From positions 1-64,000 of the forward strand of contig NZ_QFWQ01000008.1 in the NCBI RefSeq assembly GCF_003335105.1: DNA of 64,000 bases, written 5' to 3'. The notes below the pieces were generated by a model, which ran no database searches, was not told where the DNA came from, and was given only the letters and a program-made list of their open reading frames with translations. Within the stretch, counting starts at the first letter, position 1, and every line of letters starts with the position of its first letter. The stretch is from Rhodanobacter denitrificans (GTDB lineage: Bacteria; Pseudomonadota; Gammaproteobacteria; Xanthomonadales; Rhodanobacteraceae). The translations under genes were made by a program, and so were the position numbers. This document shows positions 46,352 to 54,438 of the stretch, one piece after another.

Positions 46352-47601
46352 GGCGAGTTGGACGTAGGGGTGACTGAGATCAGGGAGTGCAGATGGCGCT
46401 GGAGTCGCATCCCGAACTCCGGCCACGCAAATCGGCGCGCAAACTCGATGCACGACGATCTCAGGCTTTCGCGCTCGGTCAGGGCGGCGATGGCCGCATC
46501 GGCCAGGGCCGCATAGTCGCCAGGGGGCACCAGATGCCCGGAGCGGCCTTCGGCCACTGCATCGACGATGCCGCCGGTGGCGAACGCCACGCTGGGCAAG
46601 CCATGCGCGGCAGCCTCGACCGCCACCATGCCGAAGCCTTCGGGATCGCCAAGGATATGGCGTACCGGGAAGACGTGCACGTCGGACGCACGGTAGATCG
46701 CGCCGAGCTCGGCATAGTCGGTGATGACGCCGAGGAACAGCAGATGCTCGCCGACGCCTGCCGCTTCGGCCGCGACCCGGATGGATTCGGGTGTTTGTGC
46801 TTCGGCGTGCAGCGCCTGCCTGGGCGCGTCGCCTACGACCAGCAGCAATGCCCCCGATCGCGCGGCAATGATGCGTGGCAAGGCATGACTGACGAACTCT
46901 CGCAGTCCCTTCCGGGTGGACAGGCGGCCGACCGACAGCAGCAGAGGGCGATCGCCCAGACGGTGCGCCTGGCGAAACTGGGCCGCACCCCCAGGCACAA
47001 CGGAGCCGGATGCAAAGGCGCCGGATCCAGGCTCCCGCCGGGATGACGGTTCCGGTCCCTGCTGGATCCGGTCGGCAGCCTCGGCGGGCAAATCGACCCC
47101 GGGATGCACGATGCCGATGCGCGCGGGGTCGACTCCGACGCTGCGACAGAGCTCGGCCGTGGCGTGACTGTTTGCGATGACGCGATCAGCACCGCGAATT
47201 GCGCGCAGCCAGATGGTGCGGTAGACAGCATTCCTCACCGCCACGTCGAGGCCATGTACGTACACGCAGGTCTTTGCCCCGCACAGCCGTGCAGTGGATC
47301 GTGCAATGGGTGCGGTGAGGCCACTGCCGGCTAGCACGATGTCGGGCTTCCACGCCCGCGCTTCGCGTCGTGCCAGCACCCCAGCCTGCCACAGGAACTT
47401 CCACAGTGGCTGCAACCGTGCCTCGCGCACAGTGACTCCCGCGGGAGCCATGGCGGCGGAGCCCGACGGGCCGATCACGCGCACATCCGCTGTCTTGGAC
47501 AGCTCATCGGCCATGTGCCAGTTGAGCCGCTCCATCCCACCGACCAGCGGCGGCAGATTGCGGGTCACCAGCAGGATGCGCAGCCTTTGCGAGTCAGGCA
47601 T
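46348..47601 (-). CDS. Family 4 glycosyltransferase with in-frame repeat insertion
   Basis: A 417-residue GT-B retaining glycosyltransferase: LLVTRNLPPLVGGMERLNW at the N-terminus, then LSVGRLSTRKGLREFVSHAL. The donor-binding GDPEGFGMVAVEAAAHGLPS includes the EGFG-type motif. Between the two domains a Ser/Gly/Pro-rich stretch QQGPEPSSRREPGSGAFASG is out of character and coincides with a palindromic repeat in the DNA (47021-47071, separate entry). The reading frame stays open, so the enzyme may tolerate it in the interdomain linker. The ATG at 47601 is preferred over a GTG one codon earlier. Confidence 0.88.
   Translation of the reverse strand: MPDSQRLRILLVTRNLPPLVGGMERLNWHMADELSKTADVRVIGPSGSAAMAPAGVTVREARLQPLWKFLWQAGVLARREARAWKPDIVLAGSGLTAPIARSTARLCGAKTCVYVHGLDVAVRNAVYRTIWLRAIRGADRVIANSHATAELCRSVGVDPARIGIVHPGVDLPAEAADRIQQGPEPSSRREPGSGAFASGSVVPGGAAQFRQAHRLGDRPLLLSVGRLSTRKGLREFVSHALPRIIAARSGALLLVVGDAPRQALHAEAQTPESIRVAAEAAGVGEHLLFLGVITDYAELGAIYRASDVHVFPVRHILGDPEGFGMVAVEAAAHGLPSVAFATGGIVDAVAEGRSGHLVPPGDYAALADAAIAALTERESLRSSCIEFARRFAWPEFGMRLQRHLHSLISVTPTSNSP
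47021..47071. repeat. Palindromic repeat inside a glycosyltransferase gene
   Basis: CCGGATCCAG (47021-47030) and CTGGATCCGG (47062-47071) are perfect 10-bp inverted repeats. The left half continues as GGATCCAGGCTCCCGCCGGG then ATGACG, resembling a degenerate arm of the GTCATTCCCGC...GGATCC family found at 26517-26603. It adds about 17 codons in frame. Confidence 0.6.
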
Positions 47602-48448
47602 CACGTCGGTACGTCAGCGCGGTGATCTGCTCCGACACCAGCCCGATCAGGAACACGATCACCGCTGCGCTCCACATCAACGTACTGCCGTTGGTCAGGC
47701 GCCCTTCGCTGGCAAACGTCCAGGCATAGTTGGCGCAGCCAAGCAGGAAAAACAGCCCGCTCGCCGGCACAAACAACTTCAGCGGCGAATACAGCGTGGC
47801 GATCTTGAAGATGATCAGCAAAAAGCGCACGCCGTCGCGCAGAGGCCTGATGTGGCTCTTGCCGACGCGCTGGGCGGCCTTGATCGGGATATAGGCCACC
47901 GGGTAGGCGCTGCGGAAGAAGGCCATGGTGCTGGTGGTGGGATAGCTGAAGCCGTTCGGCAGCAGGTGCAGGAATTCGCGGAACTTGTCCGCGCGCACGG
48001 CGCGGAAGCCTGAGGTCAGGTCCAGTACCGGGTGGCCGGTCATGCGGGTGGCCAGCCAGTTGTACAGGGTGTTGGCGAGGCCGCGGCCCACCCCGGCCTG
48101 GCTGCCCCAGTCACGGGCGCCGACCACCATGTCGTAGCCCTGCTCGAGTTTCGCCAGCAGGCGGGCGACGTCGGCCGGGTCGTGCTGGCCGTCGCCGTCC
48201 ATGAATACCAGGATGTCGCCGGCGGCGGCACGGGCGCCACGCTTGATCGCCGCGCCGTTGCCCATCGAGTACGGCGAGGACAGGCACCGGATGCCGCTGG
48301 CCTCGCAGATATCGCGAGTGTCGTCGGTGGAGCCGTCGTCGACCACGATGATCTCGGCCGCGGGATGTGCAGCACGCAGGCGCGGCAGCAGTACGGCCAA
48401 CGCGGGCGCCTCGTTCTTGGCGGGCAGGATGATGCTCAGGCGGTTCAA
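47594..48448 (-). CDS. Family 2 glycosyltransferase, polyprenyl-phosphate sugar synthase type
   Basis: A 284-residue DPM1/GtrB-like GT2. N-terminal LSIILPAKNEAPALAVLLPR, DDGSTDDTRDICEASGI, and the metal-binding DGDGQHDPADVARLL. Two C-terminal transmembrane segments (LFVPASGLFFLLGCANYAW and MWSAAVIVFLIGLVSEQITA) anchor it. Such enzymes charge undecaprenyl phosphate with one sugar for periplasmic GT-C transferases, which would fit the two GT-C-like proteins of the region. The start codon is TTG, preceded by GGGGGAG at suitable spacing; it gives the expected GT2 N-terminus. Confidence 0.87.
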   Translation of the reverse strand: MNRLSIILPAKNEAPALAVLLPRLRAAHPAAEIIVVDDGSTDDTRDICEASGIRCLSSPYSMGNGAAIKRGARAAAGDILVFMDGDGQHDPADVARLLAKLEQGYDMVVGARDWGSQAGVGRGLANTLYNWLATRMTGHPVLDLTSGFRAVRADKFREFLHLLPNGFSYPTTSTMAFFRSAYPVAYIPIKAAQRVGKSHIRPLRDGVRFLLIIFKIATLYSPLKLFVPASGLFFLLGCANYAWTFASEGRLTNGSTLMWSAAVIVFLIGLVSEQITALTYRRDA

Positions 48449-48783
48449 CAGGTGGCTCCCCCGGATGAAGGGCGATCATAGCGTGAAGGCTGGGTGGAGG
48501 TTGAGGCAGGAGTTGTGGTTTTGGCGGCGTGTTGTGGCACACCGCGGGAGGAGCATCTTTGAAAGGCTCCCTATGATCACCAACCTCCCCTGCGCGGAAG
48601 GGGAGACGCCAGAGCCACTGCGGCCGGGCTTTCCCGTCTACCTGGAGTGCGTCCGGGGCCCGCAGCCTCCTGATCACCTTGTGCACTGCGTCAAGCCGTG
48701 TGGCGTTGCCCGCAGCGAATGGATGACCTGCGCGTCGGACTGCGGTAGATTCAACAACATACAGGGGCAAGATCGAGTCGTTT
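48449..48783. other. Divergent intergenic region upstream of pilB
   Basis: 335 bp between the divergent glycosyltransferase and pilB genes. I find no open frame with protein-like character and no convincing -24/-12 or -35/-10 pair. It contains purine-rich stretches (GGGTGGAGGTTGAGGCAGGA) and GATCACC repeated at two places. It must hold the pilB promoter. Confidence 0.5.
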
Positions 48784-50508
48784 ATGTCATCTCAATTGCA
48801 ACCGTCGCTCACGGGTTTGTCGGGCATGGCACGCCGGCTGGTGTCCGAGGGGGTGATGCCCGAGGACGTCGTGCGCAAGGCGATGGCCGACAGCAATCAG
48901 AGCAAGTCGACCCTGACGACATGGTTGCTGGAGCGCAACCTGGTGGACGGCGCCGAGCTGGCGCGCATCGCCTCGGCCGAATTCGGCATGCCGATGATGG
49001 ATGTGGCGGCGCTGAACCCGGCGACGATGCCACTGGACCTGATCAGCGAGGCGCTGATCACCAAGCACCAGGCGCTGCCGCTGTTCCGCCGCGGCAAGCG
49101 GTTGTTCGTGGGCATCGCCGACCCGATGCAGTCGCATGCGCTGGACGAGATCAAGTTCCACTCCAACTGCATGGTGGAGCCGATCCTGGTGGAGCGTGGC
49201 TCGCTGCAGCGGGTGATCGAGAGCCTGCTCAACAACATGCGCAACACCATGCCCGACATGGGTGGCGGCGAGCTGGACGAGCTGGATATCGAAGGCGGCG
49301 ACGGCGACGGCGAATCGAGCAGCGGCGTCGACGCGAACGCGAACGACGACGCGCCGATCGTGAAGTTCGTCAACAAGATCCTGGTCGACGCGATCCGCCG
49401 CGGCGCCTCGGACATCCACTTCGAGCCGTTCGAGACGCAGTACCGGGTGCGTCTGCGCATGGACGGCATCCTCAAGGCGGTGTCCAACCCGCCGATGAAG
49501 ATGGCCAACCGCATCTCCTCGCGCATCAAGGTTATGGCGCAGCTGGACATCGCCGAGAAGCGCGTGCCGCAGGACGGCCGCATCAAGCTCAACCTGTCCA
49601 AGACCCGCGCCGTCGACTTCCGCGTGAGCACGCTGCCCACGCTGTTCGGCGAAAAAATCGTGATGCGTATCCTGGACGGCTCCTCGGCCCGGATCGGCAT
49701 CGAGAAGCTCGGCTACGAGCCGGACCAGCAGAAGCTCTATGTCGACGCCATCCACAAGCCGTACGGCATGGTGCTGGTCACCGGCCCCACCGGCTCGGGC
49801 AAGACGGTGTCGCTGTACACCGGCCTGAACATGCTCAACACCGCCGAGCGCAACATCTCCACGGTGGAGGATCCGGTGGAAATCCGCGTCGAGGGCATCA
49901 ATCAGGTGCAGCAGAACGTGAAGCGCGGCATGACCTTCGCCAGCGCGCTGCGCTCGTTCCTGCGCCAGGACCCGGACGTGATCATGGTCGGCGAGATCCG
50001 CGATCTGGAGACCGCCGAGATCGCGATCAAGGCGGCGCAGACCGGCCACATGGTGCTGTCCACCCTGCATACCAACGATGCGGCGCAAACCATTTCGCGC
50101 CTGATGAACATGGGCATCGCGCCGTACAACATCACCTCGTCGGTGAGCCTGATCATCGCCCAGCGCCTGGCGCGGCGCCTGCACGACTGCAAGAAGGCGA
50201 TCGAGCTGCCGCCGCAGGTGCTGCTGGCCGCCGGCTTCACCCAGGCCGACATCGATGCGGGGCTGACCGTCTACGAGGCCGTCGGCTGCGACGGCTGCAA
50301 CGAGGGCTACAAGGGCCGCGTGGGCATCTACCAGGTAATGCCGATGCTGGAGGAGATCCAGAAGATCATCCTGCAGGGCGGCAACACCCTGCAGATCGCC
50401 GAGGCAGCCCGGGCCGCGGGGGTGAACGACCTGCGCGCGTCGGCCCTGTTGAAGGTGAAACAGGGGTTGACCAGCCTGACCGAAATCGACCGTGTGACCA
50501 AGGAATGA
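48784..50508 (+). CDS. pilB: Type IV pilus assembly ATPase PilB
   Basis: A 574-residue hexameric motor driving pilus extension from the cytoplasm. An N-terminal MshEN/T2SSE-N-like domain (about 1-170) precedes the ATPase: Walker A GPTGSGKTVSLY near residue 334, Asp box STVEDPVEIRVEGINQ, Walker B with IMVGEIRDLETAEIAIKAAQ, and His box TGHMVLSTLHTNDA. The zinc-binding tetracysteine is incomplete: HDCKKA carries one Cys instead of a CxxC, while CDGC is intact. pilC follows after 142 bp; no pilin gene lies between them. Confidence 0.96.
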   Translation: MSSQLQPSLTGLSGMARRLVSEGVMPEDVVRKAMADSNQSKSTLTTWLLERNLVDGAELARIASAEFGMPMMDVAALNPATMPLDLISEALITKHQALPLFRRGKRLFVGIADPMQSHALDEIKFHSNCMVEPILVERGSLQRVIESLLNNMRNTMPDMGGGELDELDIEGGDGDGESSSGVDANANDDAPIVKFVNKILVDAIRRGASDIHFEPFETQYRVRLRMDGILKAVSNPPMKMANRISSRIKVMAQLDIAEKRVPQDGRIKLNLSKTRAVDFRVSTLPTLFGEKIVMRILDGSSARIGIEKLGYEPDQQKLYVDAIHKPYGMVLVTGPTGSGKTVSLYTGLNMLNTAERNISTVEDPVEIRVEGINQVQQNVKRGMTFASALRSFLRQDPDVIMVGEIRDLETAEIAIKAAQTGHMVLSTLHTNDAAQTISRLMNMGIAPYNITSSVSLIIAQRLARRLHDCKKAIELPPQVLLAAGFTQADIDAGLTVYEAVGCDGCNEGYKGRVGIYQVMPMLEEIQKIILQGGNTLQIAEAARAAGVNDLRASALLKVKQGLTSLTEIDRVTKE

Positions 50509-50650
50509 GCGGCGGAACTGGGACTGCCGTTGCATCGAACTTGCGTCCGACGCCACGGTTTGGCGCCGCAAAAATGGCATAAGCTGCACAAATACTGTCT
50601 GCCGCCCGCACAGGACGGCTCCGGGACTGGATCACTGGGGGAAGATGCGC

Positions 50651-51925
50651 ATGGCCACGGCTACCGCAACCACGAATATCGACAAGGCGCGCTCGCTGGG
50701 TGCCCAGCGTGCCGAGGTCAGCAAGCTGACCACCTACGAGTGGGTCGCGCTGGACAAGCGTGGCAAGCGCATGAAGGGCGACATGCCGGCGAAGAACGCC
50801 ACCCTGGTCAAGGCCGAGCTGCGCCGCCAGGGCATGAACCCGCAGACGGTGCGCGAACGCGCCAAGCCGCTGTTCGGCGCCACCGGCAGCACGATCAAGC
50901 CCGGCGACATAGCCATCTTCAGCCGCCAGATCGCCACCATGATGGCCTCCGGCGTGCCGATGATCCAGGCCTTCGACATCATCGCCGACGGCCAGAAGAA
51001 CGTCCGCTTCAAGAACGTCCTCATCGACGTCAAGCAGAACATCGAGGGCGGTTCGTCGCTGAACGAGGCGCTGGGCCGCTACCCCGTGCAGTTCGACGAG
51101 CTGTACTGCAACCTGGTGAAGGCCGGCGAGGCCTCCGGCGTGCTGGATACGGTGCTGGACACCGTCGCGACCTACAAGGAGCGCACCGAGGCGATCAAGA
51201 AGAAGATCAAGAAGGCGCTGTTCTATCCGGCGATGGTGCTGGTGGTGGTGTTCCTGGTCTGCCTGATCATGCTGCTGTTCGTGGTGCCGGTATTCGCCAA
51301 GACCTTCAAGGACGCCGGCGCGCAGCTGCCCGCGCCCACCCAGTTGCTGGTGACCGCCTCGGAGTTCATGCAGAGCTACTGGTTCGTCGTCATAGGCATC
51401 ATCGGCGGCAGCATCGCCGCGATCGTCATCGCCAAGAAGCGCTCGGTGAAGTTCGCCCACTTCCTCGACCGCATGTCGCTGAAGATGCCGGTGATGGGCG
51501 GCATCGTGCGCAACTCGGCGATCGCCCGCTTCGCCCGCACGCTGGGCGTGACGTTCCGCGCCGGCGTGCCGCTGGTCGAGGCGCTGGACGCGGTGGCCGG
51601 TGCCACCGGCAGCGTGGTCTACGGCGACGCGGTCAAGCAGATGCGCGAGGACATCGCGGTCGGCCACCAGCTGCAGCTGGCGATGAGGCAGACCAACCTG
51701 TTCCCCAACATGGTGGTGCAGATGACCGCGATCGGCGAGGAGTCCGGCGCACTGGACAACATGCTGTTCAAGGTCGCCGAGTTCTACGAGGAAGAAGTCA
51801 GCAACGCGGTCGACACCCTGTCCACCCTGCTCGAGCCGATCATCATGGTCGTGCTGGGCACCCTGGTCGGCGGCATGGTGGTGGCCCTGTACCTGCCGAT
51901 CTTCAAGCTCGCCGGCACGTTCTGA
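50651..51925 (+). CDS. pilC: Type IV pilus inner-membrane platform protein PilC
   Basis: A 424-residue polytopic protein with two GspF domains. FSRQIATMMASGVPMIQAFD opens the first; FARTLGVTFRAGVPLVEALD opens the second. Three long transmembrane helices are visible (FYPAMVLVVVFLVCLIMLLF, YWFVVIGIIGGSIAAIVIA and PIIMVVLGTLVGGMVVALYL). The second of two nearby ATGs is chosen because it sits 8 nt after GGGGGA, against 2 nt for the first. Works with PilB to assemble pilin from the membrane. Confidence 0.96.
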   Translation: MATATATTNIDKARSLGAQRAEVSKLTTYEWVALDKRGKRMKGDMPAKNATLVKAELRRQGMNPQTVRERAKPLFGATGSTIKPGDIAIFSRQIATMMASGVPMIQAFDIIADGQKNVRFKNVLIDVKQNIEGGSSLNEALGRYPVQFDELYCNLVKAGEASGVLDTVLDTVATYKERTEAIKKKIKKALFYPAMVLVVVFLVCLIMLLFVVPVFAKTFKDAGAQLPAPTQLLVTASEFMQSYWFVVIGIIGGSIAAIVIAKKRSVKFAHFLDRMSLKMPVMGGIVRNSAIARFARTLGVTFRAGVPLVEALDAVAGATGSVVYGDAVKQMREDIAVGHQLQLAMRQTNLFPNMVVQMTAIGEESGALDNMLFKVAEFYEEEVSNAVDTLSTLLEPIIMVVLGTLVGGMVVALYLPIFKLAGTF

Positions 51926-51950
51926 CGCAACCTCAAAAACGGATCGGGAG

Positions 51951-52012
51951 CCGGCGGGCAGTGCCCGCCCTACCGGGTGTCGCGCTCCGTAGGGCGGGCA
52001 CTGCCCGCCTCG
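51951..52012. repeat. GTAG-REP inverted pair between pilC and pilD
   Basis: GGCGGGCAGTGCCCGCCCTA and GTAGGGCGGGCACTGCCCGC face each other tail to tail inside the pilC-pilD gap, within an operon. Same family as the RAYT-linked array. Confidence 0.82.
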
Positions 52013-52055
52013 TTATTTCCCCTGCCGAGGGGCACCTGAAACACAAGGCCGACGC

Positions 52056-52913
52056 ATGCCCGAACTCCCCTTTGCCCTGTGGATCGCCCTGGCCGGCGTG
52101 CTCGGCCTGCTGGTGGGCAGCTTCCTCAACGTGGTGATCCTGCGACTGCCCGAGCGCATCGCGGCGGGCTGGCGGCAGGAGGCACGGGACGTGCTCGAAC
52201 TCGAGCCGGACGCGGCGCCGCTGCCACCGGGCATCGTGCGCGAGCCGTCGCACTGCCCGCACTGCAAGCACCCGCTGTCGGCGCTGGACAACATCCCGCT
52301 GTTCGGCTGGCTGCTGCTGCGCGGGCGCTGCCGCTACTGCCAGGCGAGGATCTCGATCCAGTACCCCCTGGTGGAGCTGCTCAGCGGCGTGCTGAGCGCG
52401 GTGATCGTGTGGAGATTCGGCCCGTCGTGGGCCGCGCTGGCCGGGCTGGCGCTGACCTGGACGCTGATCGCGCTGTCCGGCATCGACTTCCGCACCCAGC
52501 TGCTGCCGGACCAGCTCACCTACCCGCTGCTGTGGCTGGGCCTGCTGCTGTCGCTGCTGCCGATGTTCGTCGCCGCGCCGGCGGCCATCCTCGCGGCGGC
52601 GATCGGCTACCTGAGCCTGTGGAGCGTGTACTGGGCGTTCAAGCTGCTTACCGGCAAGGAAGGCATGGGCTATGGCGACTTCAAGCTGCTAGCGGCGCTG
52701 GGCGCATGGATGGGGCCGATGTCGCTGCTGCCGGTGATCCTGCTGTCGTCGCTGATCGGCGCACTGGTCGGCGGCACCCTGATCGCGCTGCGCAAGCATC
52801 AGCGCGAGATCCCCATGCCGTTCGGCCCGTTCATCGCCACCGCCGGCTGGGTCTGGTTCGTCGCCGGGTCCGACCTGCTGCAGGGCTACATGCAACTTAC
52901 CGGCCTGCGATGA
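52056..52913 (+). CDS. pilD: Prepilin peptidase / N-methyltransferase PilD
   Basis: A 285-residue aspartic membrane protease that cleaves prepilins and methylates the new N-terminus. The cytoplasmic tetracysteine CPHCKHPLSALDNIPL...GRCRYCQARI is complete. The catalytic aspartates are in GIDFRTQLLPDQLTYP and the GxGD motif GMGYGDFKLLAALGAWMG. About seven or eight transmembrane helices. Its stop overlaps the coaE start in ATGA. Substrates here include both pilins at 31-32 kb. Confidence 0.97.
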   Translation: MPELPFALWIALAGVLGLLVGSFLNVVILRLPERIAAGWRQEARDVLELEPDAAPLPPGIVREPSHCPHCKHPLSALDNIPLFGWLLLRGRCRYCQARISIQYPLVELLSGVLSAVIVWRFGPSWAALAGLALTWTLIALSGIDFRTQLLPDQLTYPLLWLGLLLSLLPMFVAAPAAILAAAIGYLSLWSVYWAFKLLTGKEGMGYGDFKLLAALGAWMGPMSLLPVILLSSLIGALVGGTLIALRKHQREIPMPFGPFIATAGWVWFVAGSDLLQGYMQLTGLR

Positions 52914-53536
52914 GCGCGCGGCCGCATGCCCTGGTGATCGCGCTGACCGGCGGCGTCGCCGCGGGCAAGACCGCGGTGGCGCGGCGCTTCGAGGCGCTGG
53001 GCGTGCATGTCCACGACGCCGACGTGGCCGCCCGCGAGGTGATCGAGCCGGGTACCGCCGGGCTGGCCGCGGTGGTCGATGCGTTCGGGAGCGGGGTGCT
53101 GGATGGCACCGGCCGACTCGATCGCGCCGCGATGCGCCGGCGCGTGTTTGCCGATCCGGCGGCGCGGAAAACGCTGGAGGCGATCATCCATCCGCTGGTG
53201 CGCCAGTGGCTGCACCGGCGCGCGCTGGCCGAACGCGGCCCGTACTGCCTGCTGGCGATCCCGTTGCTGGCCGAGAACATCGAACACTATCGCTGGGTCG
53301 ATCGCGTGCTGCTGGTCGACGCCCCCGAATCGCTGCAGCTGGCCCGGCTGACCCTCCGCGACGGCATCGACGAGGCCCTGGCCCGCCGCATGCTCGCCCA
53401 CCAGGCCAGCCGCACCGAGCGCCTGGCGCTGGCCGACGACGTGATCGAGAACAGCGGCGACGAATCCGCCCTGGACCACGCCGTCGCCGAGTTGCATCGA
53501 CGGTACCTGAACCTCGCCTCCCACCGCTCCGCGTAA
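52910..53536 (+). CDS. coaE: Dephospho-CoA kinase
   Basis: A 208-residue kinase for the last step of CoA synthesis. P-loop GGVAAGKT at residues 14-21, HVHDADVAAREVIEPGTAGL, and the lid region LTLRDGIDEALARRMLAHQA are standard. The pilD-coaE coupling is a conserved gammaproteobacterial arrangement. Followed by a dense REP array. Confidence 0.95.
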   Translation: MSARPHALVIALTGGVAAGKTAVARRFEALGVHVHDADVAAREVIEPGTAGLAAVVDAFGSGVLDGTGRLDRAAMRRRVFADPAARKTLEAIIHPLVRQWLHRRALAERGPYCLLAIPLLAENIEHYRWVDRVLLVDAPESLQLARLTLRDGIDEALARRMLAHQASRTERLALADDVIENSGDESALDHAVAELHRRYLNLASHRSA

Positions 53537-53560
53537 AGCGGGCCGTACCCACCGCTCTTC

Positions 53561-53730
53561 CCGTAGGGCGGACACCGTCCGCCATGCCCTTGATTTGCAC
53601 GAGAGCGGCGGGCGGTGCCCGCCCTACAAAACGCAACACGAATAATCTGCCCGTAGGGCGGACACCGTCCGTCATGCAACAAAACGCAACGCGAATACCC
53701 TGCCCGTAGGGCGGACATTGTCCGCCATGC
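53561..53730. repeat. REP array beside the RAYT gene
   Basis: Four REP units. Three are in direct orientation, of the form CCGTAGGGCGGACACCGTCC followed by GCCATGC (53561-53588, 53651-53677, 53704-53730). One is inverted (GCGGCGGGCGGTGCCCGCCC, 53605-53627). The last two direct units plus their AAAACGCAAC-CGAAT leaders form a tandem duplication with a 53-bp period. All carry the GTAG foot before a GGGCGGAC/GTCCGCC hairpin. Spacing is irregular and there are no spacers of CRISPR type. Confidence 0.88.
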
Positions 53731-53815
53731 CTCGCAGCTACATCGTCCACGGACCCGGCATCGACGGGGCCATGCCGGACAGACGATCCGCGACACCGCT
53801 TGCCAGCATCGATAC

Positions 53816-54343
53816 ATGCCGGACTATCGCCGCGCAAGGGTTGCGGGAGCGACCTACTTCTTCACCGTCGTGACGGCACGACGACGCCCCCTGCTGGCTA
53901 CCGCCGCGAACGTGGAGGTTCTGCGCCAAAGTGTCGCCGAGGTGCGGCGGCAACTGCCGTTTTCGATCGTTGCCTGGGTAGTCCTGCCCGAACACATGCA
54001 TGCGATCTGGACACTGCCGGTGGACGATTCCGATTTCTCCACGCGCTGGGGGAGAATCAAGGCCGGATTTACCCGGCACTGCGGCAGGGCACACACGTCC
54101 GCAGCGGGACACGATGCCGGCCTCTGGCAGCCTCGCTTCTGGGAGCACCTGGTTCGCGACGAGGCTGACTTCGCCGCGCACATGGATTACACGCATTACA
54201 ACCCGGTGAAACACGGACACGTGAAGCGCGTGATCGATTGGCCGTATTCGAGCTTTCATCGTTGCGTACGGCAGGGCATCTATCCTGCCAGTTGGGGTGG
54301 CAATGAGCCCCATGGTCCGCCGGGCAGAACGTTCGGCGAGTGA
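53816..54343 (+). CDS. REP-associated tyrosine transposase (RAYT, Y1 HUH family)
   Basis: A 175-residue single-strand DNA transposase-like nuclease related to IS200/IS605 TnpA. The HUH motif is His60-Met-His62 in [12 protein letters not shown]. The catalytic Tyr lies in [17 protein letters not shown] (Tyr125 or Tyr128), followed by the RAYT-typical WPYSSFHR. It is flanked by REPs on both sides, the REPtron layout, and all catalytic residues are present. RAYTs cleave REP hairpins with a GTAG foot and are thought to have spread the REPs; no transposition of the gene itself is expected. The REP copies at 17-54 kb are its presumed products. Confidence 0.93.
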   Translation: MPDYRRARVAGATYFFTVVTARRRPLLATAANVEVLRQSVAEVRRQLPFSIVAWVVLPEHMHAIWTLPVDDSDFSTRWGRIKAGFTRHCGRAHTSAAGHDAGLWQPRFWEHLVRDEADFAAHMDYTHYNPVKHGHVKRVIDWPYSSFHRCVRQGIYPASWGGNEPHGPPGRTFGE

Positions 54344-54355
54344 TCGGAAAGAGCT

Positions 54356-54377
54356 GGCGGGCGGTGGCCGCCCTATG
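54356..54377. repeat. REP on the downstream side of the RAYT gene
   Basis: An inverted GGCGGGCGGTGGCCGCCCTA unit just after the RAYT stop, completing the REP-RAYT-REP arrangement. The foot has decayed from CTAC to CTATG. Confidence 0.7.
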
Positions 54378-54438
54378 ACTTCACCGGCGTTACCTCGCGC
54401 TATCTGCCAGCGAGTGGTCCGTAGTGCAGGCGGGTCCG

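Noticed and set aside
50570-50585. Possible sigma-54 site before pilC (TGGCATAAGCTGC)
   Set aside because: The GG-GC gap is 8 nt, not the required 10.
53561-53730. Possible CRISPR array
   Set aside because: Units are palindromic REPs in mixed orientation with unequal spacing and repeated, non-unique spacers; no cas genes nearby.
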